The notes under the pieces: model-generated | Seen by the model: only the letters and a program-made list of their open reading frames with translations | Database searches by the model: none | What the model was told of the DNA's origin: nothing | NCBI RefSeq assembly: GCF_910579365.1 | Contig: NZ_CAJTUX010000095.1 | Coordinates: 1-7,313, forward strand | DNA: 7,313 nt | Origin: an uncultured Oscillibacter sp. | GTDB taxonomy: Bacteria > Bacillota > Clostridia > Oscillospirales > Oscillospiraceae | Direction: 5' to 3' | Part shown: positions 1 through 5,968 of the stretch, piece after piece | Layout: each line of letters begins with the position of its first letter | Numbering within the stretch: position 1 is the first letter of the stretch | Translations under genes and position numbers: made by a program

Positions 1-2
1 AG

Positions 3-212
3 CCGAAAATTACCCGCTGCGACCGCTGCCTTGCCGCCTGTGACTGCAAAACCGCTCCCTACTGCATCTCCCAGGCGCTGATCGCCGCCGTGGAGGGGGA
101 TTGGGAAAACGGCCTCTTCTTCTGCGGAGCCAACGCCGGGGAGGTCAACCGCCTCTCCACAGTGAAAGAGCAGATGGAGCAGATTATGAACGAATGGAGG
201 GCCGCGCCATGA
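3..212 (+). CDS. NAD(P)H-dependent flavin oxidoreductase (YrpB/FabK-like), C-terminal part
   Basis: This is the 3' end of a gene that begins before the window; 69 residues and the stop are present. The fragment has a Cys cluster near its start (CDRCLAACDC, then PYCI), followed by an ALIAAVEGDWENGLFFCGAN segment and a short charged tail. This is the C-terminal signature I know from clostridial YrpB/2-nitropropane-dioxygenase-type FMN oxidoreductases. Members of this group sit in fatty-acid operons and are often annotated as FabK-like enoyl-ACP reductases. The catalytic FMN barrel lies outside the window, so the enoyl reductase role is inferred from its neighbours. Its stop overlaps the fabD start (ATGA at 209-212), which suggests translational coupling. 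A nitronate monooxygenase-type activity is the main alternative. Confidence 0.8.
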   Translation, partial: PKITRCDRCLAACDCKTAPYCISQALIAAVEGDWENGLFFCGANAGEVNRLSTVKEQMEQIMNEWRAAP

Positions 213-1147
213 AGCTCGGTTTCTTATACGCCGGACAGGGCAGCCAGCACCCCGGCATGGGGGCGGACCTGTACGAGACCTGCCCTGCCTTCCGGGTGGC
301 GCTGGACGCCGCCCAGGCGGAGGTGGACTTCGACTTGAAGCGGACCTGCTTCCAGGACCCCGAGGGCGTCTTGAATCAGACCCGCTATACCCAGCCCTGC
401 ATGGCGGCCTTCGCCGTGGCTCTCACGGCGGAGCTGCGGGAGAGGGGCGTCGTCCCCTCGGCGGCGGCGGGCCTGTCCCTGGGGGAGTATTCCGCCCTCT
501 ATGCCGCCGGGGTCTTCGGCGCGGGGGAGACGATCCGCCTGGTGGCCTTTCGCGGAAGGGCTATGGAGGAGGCCGCCCAGGGGCACGAGAGCGCCATGAC
601 GGCGGTGCTGGGTCTGGACCGGGAGCAGCTGGAGGCCGTCTGCCGTCAGGCCTCCGGCCTGGGGACCGTGGTGATTGCCAACTACAATTGCCCCGGTCAG
701 CTGGTGATCGGCGGGGACAAGGCGGCGGTGGAACAGGCCGCCGCCCAGGCAAAGGAACAGGGGGCGAAGCGCTGCCTGCCCCTGAAGGTCAGCGGTCCCT
801 TCCATACGCCGCTGATGAAGCCCGCCGGGGAGGCGCTGGAGCGCTATTTCCAAAGCGTGTCCTTCGCGGAGCCCCGCATTCCGGTGCTGTTCAACTGCCT
901 GGGCCGGGAAAAGGCCGCCGGGGATTCCATCCCCGCTCTGCTGGTCCGGCAGGTGCAAAGCAGCGTATACATGGAGGATTCCATCCGCCGTATGGCGGAG
1001 CTGGGACTGGACGCCCTGGTGGAGATCGGCCCCGGGAAGGCCCTCAGCGGCTTTGTGAAGAAGACCGTTCCCGGCTTCCCCGTCTACGCGGCGGAGACCG
1101 CAGCGGACGTGGAGGCCCTGGAGCGGCTTGTAAAGGAGAACGGATGA
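209..1147 (+). CDS. fabD: Malonyl-CoA:ACP transacylase FabD
   Basis: FabD transfers malonyl from CoA to acyl carrier protein to supply the elongation unit of type II fatty-acid synthesis; it is cytosolic. The 312-residue product has the family's usual length. Visible motifs are the N-terminal YAGQGSQ (residues 7-13), the nucleophile elbow GLSLGEYSA with Ser90, Arg117 in FRGRAM, and the catalytic His199 in GPFHTPLM. The elbow has Leu where E. coli has His (GHSLG), a variant I believe is common in Clostridia. The start at 209 was chosen because GGAGG (196-200) lies 8 nt upstream, it overlaps the previous stop by 4 nt, and the protein then begins with the conserved MKLGFLYAGQG. The reading frame is open further upstream to 101, but that part lacks family similarity and lies inside the preceding gene. 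It overlaps fabG at its 3' end. Confidence 0.97.
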   Translation: MKLGFLYAGQGSQHPGMGADLYETCPAFRVALDAAQAEVDFDLKRTCFQDPEGVLNQTRYTQPCMAAFAVALTAELRERGVVPSAAAGLSLGEYSALYAAGVFGAGETIRLVAFRGRAMEEAAQGHESAMTAVLGLDREQLEAVCRQASGLGTVVIANYNCPGQLVIGGDKAAVEQAAAQAKEQGAKRCLPLKVSGPFHTPLMKPAGEALERYFQSVSFAEPRIPVLFNCLGREKAAGDSIPALLVRQVQSSVYMEDSIRRMAELGLDALVEIGPGKALSGFVKKTVPGFPVYAAETAADVEALERLVKENG

Positions 1148-1890
1148 TGAATTTCGAGGGAAAGACCGCTGTCGTCACCGGTGGCAGCCGGGGGCTGGGC
1201 CGGGCCGTCTGCCTGGAGCTGGCCGGAGGCGGGGCCAACGTGGCCCTGTGCTATGCCGGAAACGAGGCGGCGGCCCAGGAGACGGCGGCGGCGGTGGAGG
1301 CGGCGGGCGGCCATGCCCTGGCGCTACGCTGCGACGTCTGCGACGCCGCCCAGGTGGATGCGCTGTTCAAGGCCGCCGCAGAGGAGTTCGGCCGGGTGGA
1401 TATCCTGGTGAACAACGCCGGAATCACCCGGGACAACCTGCTCCTAAGGATGAGCGAGGAGGACTTCGACGCGGTGATCGCCGCCAATCTGCGGGGGGCC
1501 TTCCTCTGCATGAAGGCCGCCTCCCGGCGGATGCTGAAGCAGCGCTATGGCCGCATTGTGAATCTCAGCAGCGTGGTGGCCCTCCGGGGCAACGCCGGGC
1601 AGGTGAACTACGCCGCCAGCAAGGCGGGGATCATCGGCATGACAAAATCCCTGGCCAAGGAACTGGCGGCCCGGGGCGTCACCGTCAACGCCGTGGCCCC
1701 CGGCTTTATCGAGACGGATATGACCGCCGTTTTGCCGGAGGCCGCCCGGGAAGCCGCCCGGAGCGCCATTCCCCTGGGCCGCCTGGGAGCGCCGGAGGAC
1801 GTGGCCAGAGCCGTGGCCTTCCTGGCCAGCGGCGAGGCCGCCTATATCACCGGCCAGGTCCTGGCGGTGGACGGCGGTATGTCCATGTGA
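1144..1890 (+). CDS. fabG: 3-oxoacyl-[ACP] reductase FabG
   Basis: FabG is an NADPH-dependent short-chain dehydrogenase/reductase that reduces beta-ketoacyl-ACP to beta-hydroxyacyl-ACP. The 248-residue product shows the nucleotide-binding TGGSRGLG (12-19), the structural NNAG (90-93), and the catalytic set Ser143, Tyr156 and Lys160 in NLSS...YAASK. The APGFIETDM segment follows, and the C-terminus is GGMSM. The gene overlaps the fabD stop as ATGATGA. Two adjacent ATGs (1144 and 1147) are both served by AAAGGAG at 1132-1138. The first gives the classic ATGA overlap, the second a spacing of 8 nt and a 247-residue protein. The frame runs open far upstream across fabD, but that extension is a GC-rich shadow without family similarity. 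The neighbours on both sides are fab genes, which supports FabG over another SDR. Confidence 0.96.
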   Translation: MMNFEGKTAVVTGGSRGLGRAVCLELAGGGANVALCYAGNEAAAQETAAAVEAAGGHALALRCDVCDAAQVDALFKAAAEEFGRVDILVNNAGITRDNLLLRMSEEDFDAVIAANLRGAFLCMKAASRRMLKQRYGRIVNLSSVVALRGNAGQVNYAASKAGIIGMTKSLAKELAARGVTVNAVAPGFIETDMTAVLPEAAREAARSAIPLGRLGAPEDVARAVAFLASGEAAYITGQVLAVDGGMSM

Positions 1891-1918
1891 GGATCAACGA
1901 GTGAAAAGAGGTTTGTTT

Positions 1919-3160
1919 ATGGAACGACGCAGAGTCGTCATCACCGGCCTGGGCGCGGTGACGCCCCTGGGCCTCACCGCCAAGGAGAGCTGGCAGGGCG
2001 TGCGGGAGGGCCGCTGCGGCATTGGGCCCATTACGCAGTATGACCCCGCAGGAATGAAGGTACAGCTGGCCGCCGAGGTCAAGGACTTCCAGCCGGAGGT
2101 CCTGTTTGGAAAGCCGGAGGCCAAGCGCATGGGCCGCTTCACCCAGTTTGCCCTGGCCGCCGCCCGGGAGGCTTTGGCCGACGGCGGTTTCCAGCCGGAG
2201 TGCGCCGACCCCCGGCGGTGCGGCGTCATCGTCTCCAGCGGCATCGGCGGCATCGCCATCACGGAGGAGGAGCATGACCGGGGCCTTGCCCGGGGATGGG
2301 ACCGGGTGTCCCCCTTCTTCATTCCCACAGGCATCTGCAACATGGCCGCCGGGCGGGTGGCCATTGACGCGGGCTTCCGGGGGCTGTGCGCATGTCCCGT
2401 GGCCGCCTGCGCCGGCGGGGCCAACGCCGTGGGGGATGGGTTCCACTACATTCGGGACGGCTATGCCGATGTCTGCCTCTGCGGAGGCGCCGAGGCGGCG
2501 CTGACGCCTCTGGCCGTCGGCGGCTTTACCTCCATGAAGGCCCTCTCCCAGAGCACGGACCCCACCCGGGCCTCCATCCCCTTCGACGCGGAGCGGAACG
2601 GCTTTGTCATGGGCGAGGGGGCCGGCATTCTGCTGCTGGAGGAGCTGGACCGCGCCCGGGCCCGGGGCGCGCGGATTTACGCCGAGATCACCGGCTACGG
2701 CGCCACCTGCGACGCCTATCACATGACCGCCCCCCGGCCCGACGGCAGCGGCGGCGCGGAGGCCATGGCCCAGGCCCTGGCGGATGGCGGCGCGCAGCCC
2801 GAGGACGTGGACTATATCAACGCCCACGGCACCTCCACCCATCTGAACGACGCCGGGGAGACTGCCGCCGTCAAGGCGGTCTTCGGGGACCACGCCTACC
2901 GTCTGGCCATGAGCTCCACCAAGTCCATGACCGGCCACATGCTGGGGGCGGCGGGGGCTGTGGAGGCCATCTTCACCGCCCTGGCGCTGCGGGACGGCTT
3001 CCTCCCCGCCACGATTCACTACCGGACGCCGGACCCGGCGTGCGACCTGGACGTCGTCCCCAATCAGGGCCGGGAGGCCGCCATCCGCTGCGCCCTGTCC
3101 AACTCCCTGGGCTTCGGCGGACACAACGCCAGTCTGCTGTTCAAGAGATGGGAGGGGTGA
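1919..3160 (+). CDS. fabF: 3-oxoacyl-[ACP] synthase II FabF
   Basis: FabF is the condensing enzyme that extends acyl-ACP with malonyl-ACP. The 413-residue product matches the usual length. The thiolase-fold landmarks are in order: RRVVITGLGAVTPLG at the N-terminus, nucleophile Cys164 in VAACAGGANA, His303 in NAHGTSTHLND, and Lys335 and His340 in STKSMTGHMLGAAGA, with a Gly-rich NSLGFGGHNA near the C-terminus. The Cys/His/His triad is complete. The start is ATG 1919, with AGAGG about 8 nt upstream; an in-frame GTG at 1901 would add six non-conserved residues (KRGLF-type) and is less likely. The gap to fabG is 28 nt and contains no acpP, which in many Firmicutes lies here or nearby. It is followed after 2 nt by fabZ. 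Confidence 0.97.
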   Translation: MERRRVVITGLGAVTPLGLTAKESWQGVREGRCGIGPITQYDPAGMKVQLAAEVKDFQPEVLFGKPEAKRMGRFTQFALAAAREALADGGFQPECADPRRCGVIVSSGIGGIAITEEEHDRGLARGWDRVSPFFIPTGICNMAAGRVAIDAGFRGLCACPVAACAGGANAVGDGFHYIRDGYADVCLCGGAEAALTPLAVGGFTSMKALSQSTDPTRASIPFDAERNGFVMGEGAGILLLEELDRARARGARIYAEITGYGATCDAYHMTAPRPDGSGGAEAMAQALADGGAQPEDVDYINAHGTSTHLNDAGETAAVKAVFGDHAYRLAMSSTKSMTGHMLGAAGAVEAIFTALALRDGFLPATIHYRTPDPACDLDVVPNQGREAAIRCALSNSLGFGGHNASLLFKRWEG

Positions 3161-3162
3161 GC

Positions 3163-3594
3163 ATGGGCATGCGGTATGATTCCAACCAGATTGCGGAGAT
3201 TCTGCCCCACCGCTATCCCTTCGCGCTGGTGGACAGGATTGTGGACGGGGAGCCGGGCCAGTGGGCCCGGGGCGTGAAATGCGTCACCGTCAACGAGCCC
3301 TTTTTCCAAGGCCACTTTCCCCAGAAGCACGTAATGCCCGGCGTTTTGCTCATCGAAGCGCTGGCCCAGGTGGGGGGCGTGGCGGTGCTGGCCCTGCCGG
3401 AGAATCAGGGAAAGCTGGCGTTTTTGGGCCGGGTGAAGGACGCCCGGTTCAAGCGCCAGGTGGTCCCCGGGGACGTGGTGGAGCTGGAGTGCCGGCTGAT
3501 TCGCCAAAAGGGCCCCGTGGGCGTGGGCGAGTGCGTGGCGAAGGTGGATGGCGAGACAGCCGTCACGGCGGAGCTGACCTTTGCGATTGGATAG
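3163..3594 (+). CDS. fabZ: 3-hydroxyacyl-[ACP] dehydratase FabZ
   Basis: FabZ dehydrates beta-hydroxyacyl-ACP to trans-2-enoyl-ACP in the cytosolic FAS II cycle. The 143-residue hotdog-fold protein is of normal length. It shows ILPHRYPFALVDRI (13-26), the catalytic His51 in QGHFP, VMPGVLLIEALAQ with Glu65, and a later KDARFKRQVVPGD strand typical of FabZ. The start at 3163 follows fabF by 2 nt, and the GGGAGGGG at the end of fabF provides a ribosome binding site 5 nt upstream; ATG 3169 is an alternative two codons further in. It is the last fab gene visible. No intrinsic terminator was seen before the next promoter, so readthrough into the MarR gene is possible. Confidence 0.96.
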   Translation: MGMRYDSNQIAEILPHRYPFALVDRIVDGEPGQWARGVKCVTVNEPFFQGHFPQKHVMPGVLLIEALAQVGGVAVLALPENQGKLAFLGRVKDARFKRQVVPGDVVELECRLIRQKGPVGVGECVAKVDGETAVTAELTFAIG

Positions 3595-3614
3595 AGAAGC
3601 GGCCGGACCCCCTG

Positions 3615-3643
3615 TTGCCTTTTTTCGCCGGTTTCGTTATAAT
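3615..3643 (+). promoter_or_regulatory. Sigma-A type promoter for the MarR-family gene
   Basis: TTGCCT at 3615-3620 and a perfect TATAAT at 3638-3643 are separated by 17 nt, predicting a transcript start near 3650, about 30 nt before the MarR start codon. It lies just after the fabZ stop, so the regulator can be transcribed separately from the fab operon. I saw no clear inverted repeat overlapping the promoter that would mark an operator. Confidence 0.75.
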
Positions 3644-3679
3644 GGAGGCGGCGCAGATGTTGCGGAAGGGGGAAGGACC

Positions 3680-4147
3680 ATGCTGGAGCAGGCGTTTAAC
3701 CGTGTGTACTCCAAATTCAAGCTGCATTTTTATCAGGAGATTTTCCGGCGTTTTCAGGACCGGGAGGCCAGTCTGACCACGGTGGAGACCTTTTGCATGG
3801 AATCCATCCAGGCTCTGGGCAGTCCCACGATTAACGAGTTTGCGAGCTTCATGCGCATCTCCCCGCCCAACGCCGCCTATAAGGTCAACAGCCTGGTGAA
3901 GAAGGGCTATGTCCGAAAGGTCCAGTCCGCCAGCGACCGGCGGGAGTACCATCTGGAGGTTACGCAGAAATACATTGACTATTATAACATCTCCAGCAGC
4001 TATATCAAAACGGTGATGGACCGTCTCACCACCCGCTTCACGCCCGAGGAGTGCGAAAAGCTGGAGGAAATGCTCCAGATTGTCAGCCGGGAGCTAATGC
4101 CGGAGGTGGGCCTGCCGCCGGAGGCGGAGGGAGAGAACGGGGCATAA
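3680..4147 (+). CDS. MarR-family transcriptional regulator
   Basis: The 155-residue product has the layout of a MarR dimeric winged-helix regulator. An N-terminal helical region (1-45) is followed by a wHTH segment with PTINEFASFMRISPPNAAY (49-67) and VNSLVKKGYV (69-78), a charged wing SASDRREYHLEVT (83-95), and long C-terminal helices (about 100-140) suited to dimerisation. The start at 3680 follows a GGGGGAAGG-type ribosome binding site and a promoter at 3615-3643; the open frame upstream of it overlaps the fabZ end and the promoter, so it is not used. Its position after fabZ suggests control of fatty-acid synthesis, as FabT (a MarR protein) does in streptococci. That is inference from context; the ligand and operator are not evident. 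It converges with a small minus-strand gene. Confidence 0.85.
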   Translation: MLEQAFNRVYSKFKLHFYQEIFRRFQDREASLTTVETFCMESIQALGSPTINEFASFMRISPPNAAYKVNSLVKKGYVRKVQSASDRREYHLEVTQKYIDYYNISSSYIKTVMDRLTTRFTPEECEKLEEMLQIVSRELMPEVGLPPEAEGENGA

Positions 4148-4182
4148 AATCAGGCGGCAGGCTGAAAGCCTGCCGCCTGATT
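4148..4182. terminator. Perfect 16-bp inverted repeat between convergent genes
   Basis: Arms 4148-4163 and 4167-4182 are perfect reverse complements with a 3-nt loop (GAA), beginning immediately after the MarR stop. Read on the minus strand the stem is followed by TTTTAT, a short U tract. Read on the plus strand no T run follows, only CTGGAAAAGG. It is therefore best explained as the intrinsic terminator of the minus-strand mini-gene, perhaps also ending or stabilising the MarR transcript. Confidence 0.75.
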
Positions 4183-4198
4183 CTGGAAAAGGAGGAGC

Positions 4199-4294
4199 TT
4201 ACTTGCGGTTCTCCTTCTGATTGCGCTGCTCCTTCTGGTTGTTCTGCTGGTTCTGCTCGCGCTCGTTCTGATTCTGATTTTCACGGTTCTGCAT
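4199..4294 (-). CDS. 31-residue Gln/Asn/Glu/Arg/Lys-only small protein
   Basis: The minus strand from 4294 down to 4199 reads ATG to TAA for 31 residues, starting MQNRENQNQNEREQ and ending KENRK. By count it has 9 Gln, 9 Asn, 5 Glu, 4 Arg, 3 Lys and the initiator Met: no hydrophobic, aromatic, Gly or Ala residue at all. An ideal ribosome binding site (AAAGGAGGT) sits 8 nt before the ATG, and a hairpin with a U tract follows the stop by 16 nt, so it looks like a real monocistronic gene. I saw no signal peptide or membrane segment, and the chain should be highly soluble and probably disordered. I do not recognise a named family. Gln/Asn-rich composition recalls gamma-type small acid-soluble spore proteins, but no SASP motif is present and no sporulation-sigma promoter could be recognised upstream. 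The function is unknown. Confidence 0.7.
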   Translation of the reverse strand: MQNRENQNQNEREQNQQNNQKEQRNQKENRK

Positions 4295-4437
4295 TGAGAA
4301 TACCTCCTTTCGGCCATGGAGGGCGTCTTGAGACCGCCAGAGCATGGTGTTTGCCGGCCTGAAGGCGTCCCCCAATGAGTACAGACCTATTCTTGCCGGA
4401 GGCTTTGAAAATTATTCATGAAAAGAAAAAATCTTTG

Positions 4438-4466
4438 TTGACAAAGGGCGGGCGGGCTGGTATACT
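4438..4466 (+). promoter_or_regulatory. Consensus sigma-A promoter of the infC operon
   Basis: A perfect TTGACA (4438-4443) and TATACT (4461-4466) are separated by 17 nt, with a predicted transcript start near 4473. An AT-rich stretch (4409-4436) lies directly upstream and could act as an UP-like element. This leaves an untranslated leader of about 150 nt before infC. Confidence 0.9.
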
Positions 4467-4537
4467 AAGTTGGCAAAACAAAGAGGGCTGACTGCATCCG
4501 CCTCACCTCCAGCGCATCGCGAAGAGGTCAACAACGC

Positions 4538-4612
4538 ATGTTACAAGCTGCCGGTTCCGGCGGTTTGCTGTCGCGCGGGTGCCTTCTGGCGTCCGCGTTT
4601 TGTGATTTTTAG
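4538..4612 (+). CDS. Possible 24-codon leader ORF in the infC leader
   Basis: ATG 4538 opens a 24-residue frame (begins MLQAAGSGGLL, ends ASAFCDF) that stops at TAG 4610-4612, within the leader and across the terminator hairpin. A weak AGAGG lies 10 nt upstream. Ribosomes on it would disrupt the terminator stem. The spacing is poor and no coding similarity is recognised, so it may be a chance frame. Confidence 0.2.
   Translation: MLQAAGSGGLLSRGCLLASAFCDF
4574..4610 (+). terminator. Leader terminator (attenuator) upstream of infC
   Basis: A 10-bp stem (4574-4583 with 4588-4597, two G-U pairs) closes a TTCT loop and is followed by TTTT, then GTGATTTTT. It precedes the infC ribosome binding site GGAGG by only a few bases. 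A strong terminator between a promoter and an essential operon implies regulated readthrough. Confidence 0.7.
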
Positions 4613-4624
4613 GATGGAGGTGCT

Positions 4625-5149
4625 TTGACCATTAGTAAGCAAGTGCATGAACTCAACGAGAGTATCGGCGACAAGGAAATCCGGCTGATTGGTCCTGCAG
4701 GCGAGCAGCTTGGCATCATGGCCCCCGCGCAGGCTTTGCGAATCGCCGAGGAACAGAGTCTGGACCTGGTCAAGATCTCGCCCCAGGCCAAGCCCCCGGT
4801 CTGCAAGCTGATGAACTATGGGAAGTTCCGGTTTGAGCAGAGCAAGCGGGAGAAGGAGGCCAGAAAGAACCAGCACGTGGTGGAGATCAAGGAAATCCGG
4901 ATGTCTCCGGGCATCGACATCGGAGACTTCAATACAAAGCTCCGGAATGCCCAGAAGTTCATTGCCGACGGCAACCGGGTCAAGGTCTCCGTTCGTTTTC
5001 GCGGCCGCGAGATGGCGCATACCGACATTGGGCGGGACCTTCTGACCCGCTTTGCGGAGCAGTGCGCCGATGTTGCCAATCTGGACCGGCCCGCCAAGCT
5101 GGAGGGACGGATGATGTCCATCTTCCTCTCCCCCAAGGCCGGTAAATGA
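4625..5149 (+). CDS. infC: Translation initiation factor IF-3
   Basis: IF-3 binds the 30S subunit, keeps it apart from 50S and checks the start codon-initiator tRNA pairing. The 174-residue product has the IF3-N domain (about 12-80, with IRLIGPAGEQLGI and the linker-proximal KPPVCKLMNYGKFRFEQ), a Lys/Glu-rich linker, and the IF3-C domain (about 88-172, with EIRMSPGIDIGDFNTKLRNA and VKVSVRFRGREM). No ATG lies near the expected N-terminus. The choices are TTG 4625 (GGAGG 4616-4620 only 4 nt upstream) or ATT 4631 (10 nt upstream). A rare AUU start is known for E. coli infC, where IF-3 represses its own translation through it. I list TTG, with AUU a real alternative giving 172 residues. It heads the infC-rpmI-rplT operon. 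Confidence 0.96.
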   Translation: MTISKQVHELNESIGDKEIRLIGPAGEQLGIMAPAQALRIAEEQSLDLVKISPQAKPPVCKLMNYGKFRFEQSKREKEARKNQHVVEIKEIRMSPGIDIGDFNTKLRNAQKFIADGNRVKVSVRFRGREMAHTDIGRDLLTRFAEQCADVANLDRPAKLEGRMMSIFLSPKAGK

Positions 5150-5209
5150 AGGGCGTTCCGCCCAGTCTGAATCAAAAGATTTTCAACAATACGGAAGGAG
5201 TCAATCGTT

Positions 5210-5407
5210 ATGCCGAAACTGAAGACCCACAGCGGCGCCAAGAAGAGATTCAACCTCACCAAGACCGGCAAGGTCAAGCGCGCCAAAGCCTTTAAAAGTC
5301 ACATCCTGACCAAGAAGGACACCAAGCGGACCCGCCGCCTCCGCACCGGCGGCTATGCCGACGCCACCAACGTGGACGCGATCCGCAAGATGATCCCCTA
5401 CAAGTAA
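5210..5407 (+). CDS. rpmI: 50S ribosomal protein L35
   Basis: The 65-residue, highly basic product matches L35 throughout. It begins with MPKLKTHSGAKKRFNLTKTG, then a Lys/Arg-rich core with AFKSHILTKKDTKRTRRLR, and ends DAIRKMIPYK. AAGGAG at 5195-5200 lies 9 nt before the ATG. It sits 60 nt after infC and 19 nt before rplT, the conserved order of this operon, and is presumably co-transcribed from the promoter at 4438-4466. Confidence 0.98.
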   Translation: MPKLKTHSGAKKRFNLTKTGKVKRAKAFKSHILTKKDTKRTRRLRTGGYADATNVDAIRKMIPYK

Positions 5408-5426
5408 GAAAAGGAGGCTTTTAAAA

Positions 5427-5777
5427 ATGGCTAGAGTCAAGGGCGCAATGATGACGCGCAAGAGAAGAAATAAGATCATGAAGCTGGCGAAGGGCTATTG
5501 GGGCTCCAAGTCCAAGCACTTCCGCGTGGCCAATCAGGCTGTGATGAAGTCCCTGAGCTACGCGTACACCGGCCGCAAGCTGAAAAAGCGTGATTTCCGT
5601 TCTTTGTGGATCACCCGTATTTCCGCCGCCTGCAAGCTGAATGGGATGAACTATTCCACCTTCATGCACGGCCTGAAGACCGCGGGCATCGACATCAACC
5701 GCAAGATGCTGGCGGAGCTGGCCGTCAGCGACGCCGCCGCCTTCACTCAGCTCACCGAGATCGCCAAGAAGGCGTAA
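5427..5777 (+). CDS. rplT: 50S ribosomal protein L20
   Basis: L20 binds 23S rRNA early in 50S assembly and is the autogenous repressor of this operon in Bacillus and E. coli. The 116-residue product has the family's usual length. It has the basic N-terminal extension (TRKRRNKIMKLAKGYWG), then YAYTGRKLKKRDFRSLWITR, and the C-terminal GLKTAGIDINRKMLAELAV that contains the RNA-binding globular domain. AAAGGAGG precedes the ATG by about 10 nt. It is the last gene of the operon; a strong terminator follows about 140 nt later. Confidence 0.98.
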   Translation: MARVKGAMMTRKRRNKIMKLAKGYWGSKSKHFRVANQAVMKSLSYAYTGRKLKKRDFRSLWITRISAACKLNGMNYSTFMHGLKTAGIDINRKMLAELAVSDAAAFTQLTEIAKKA

Positions 5778-5914
5778 GGGGCTTTCCGGATTTCCGGAAA
5801 AAAGGAAAAGGACTCCGGAAGGGTGTGCCTGATAAAGAATGACGCGCAGAACCCAAAAACATCAGGCAGTCACCGCAAAACGAAGCCAATGTGACACAAT
5901 TTAACACCCGAGAG

Positions 5915-5946
5915 AAAGCACGATTGAAAAATCGTGCTTTTTCTTT
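5915..5946 (+). terminator. Rho-independent terminator of infC-rpmI-rplT
   Basis: An 11-bp perfect stem (5915-5925 with 5930-5940) closes a GAAA tetraloop and runs into TTTTTCTTTT. It lies 137 nt after the rplT stop, with no gene between. The intervening DNA shows only a 7-bp TTTCCGG hairpin and a TGCCTGAT/ATCAGGCA inverted repeat of unclear meaning. Confidence 0.92.
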
Positions 5947-5968
5947 TGCCCAAAAGGAGGCCCTGCCC

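Larger units (their letters stand above)
4473..4624 (+). promoter_or_regulatory. infC leader, candidate L20-responsive attenuator
   Basis: The predicted 5' leader of the infC-rpmI-rplT transcript ends in an intrinsic-terminator hairpin just before the infC ribosome binding site. An 8-nt stretch near its 5' end (GCATCCGC, 4494-4501) can pair with GCGGGTGC (4575-4582), which is part of the terminator stem; there is one G-U pair. The two structures are mutually exclusive, as expected of an antiterminator/terminator switch. Known from Bacillus: ribosomal protein L20 binds the leader of this same operon and promotes premature termination. That L20 is the ligand here is inferred from the operon content. 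Confidence 0.65.

Noticed and set aside
89..97. FabD elbow GLSLG instead of GHSLG (fabD codons 88-92) as an active-site defect
   Set aside because: Ser90, Arg117 and His199 are all present, and Leu at this site appears in other clostridial FabD proteins as I recall them. Coordinates here are residue-scale only; the codons lie near 470-484.
224..958. 244-codon minus-strand frame opposite fabD
   Set aside because: Same situation: a shadow frame with biased composition and no recognisable domain.
688..1143. N-terminal extension of FabG, giving a 400-residue protein
   Set aside because: The extension overlaps fabD out of frame, is rich in Gly/Arg/Pro and lacks homology; ATG 1144 has a good ribosome binding site.
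1847..3124. 425-codon open frame on the minus strand opposite fabF
   Set aside because: It is an antisense shadow of a GC-rich gene: low-complexity Gly/Ala/Arg composition, no family resemblance, and it fully overlaps a confidently identified FabF.
2386..3162. Long extension upstream of FabZ in the same frame
   Set aside because: It lies inside fabF in another frame and has no family similarity; the FabZ start at 3163 is well supported.
5783..5800. TTTCCGG hairpin just after rplT as a terminator
   Set aside because: The stem is only 7 bp and is followed by an A-rich run instead of T; the hairpin at 5915-5946 is a far better terminator.
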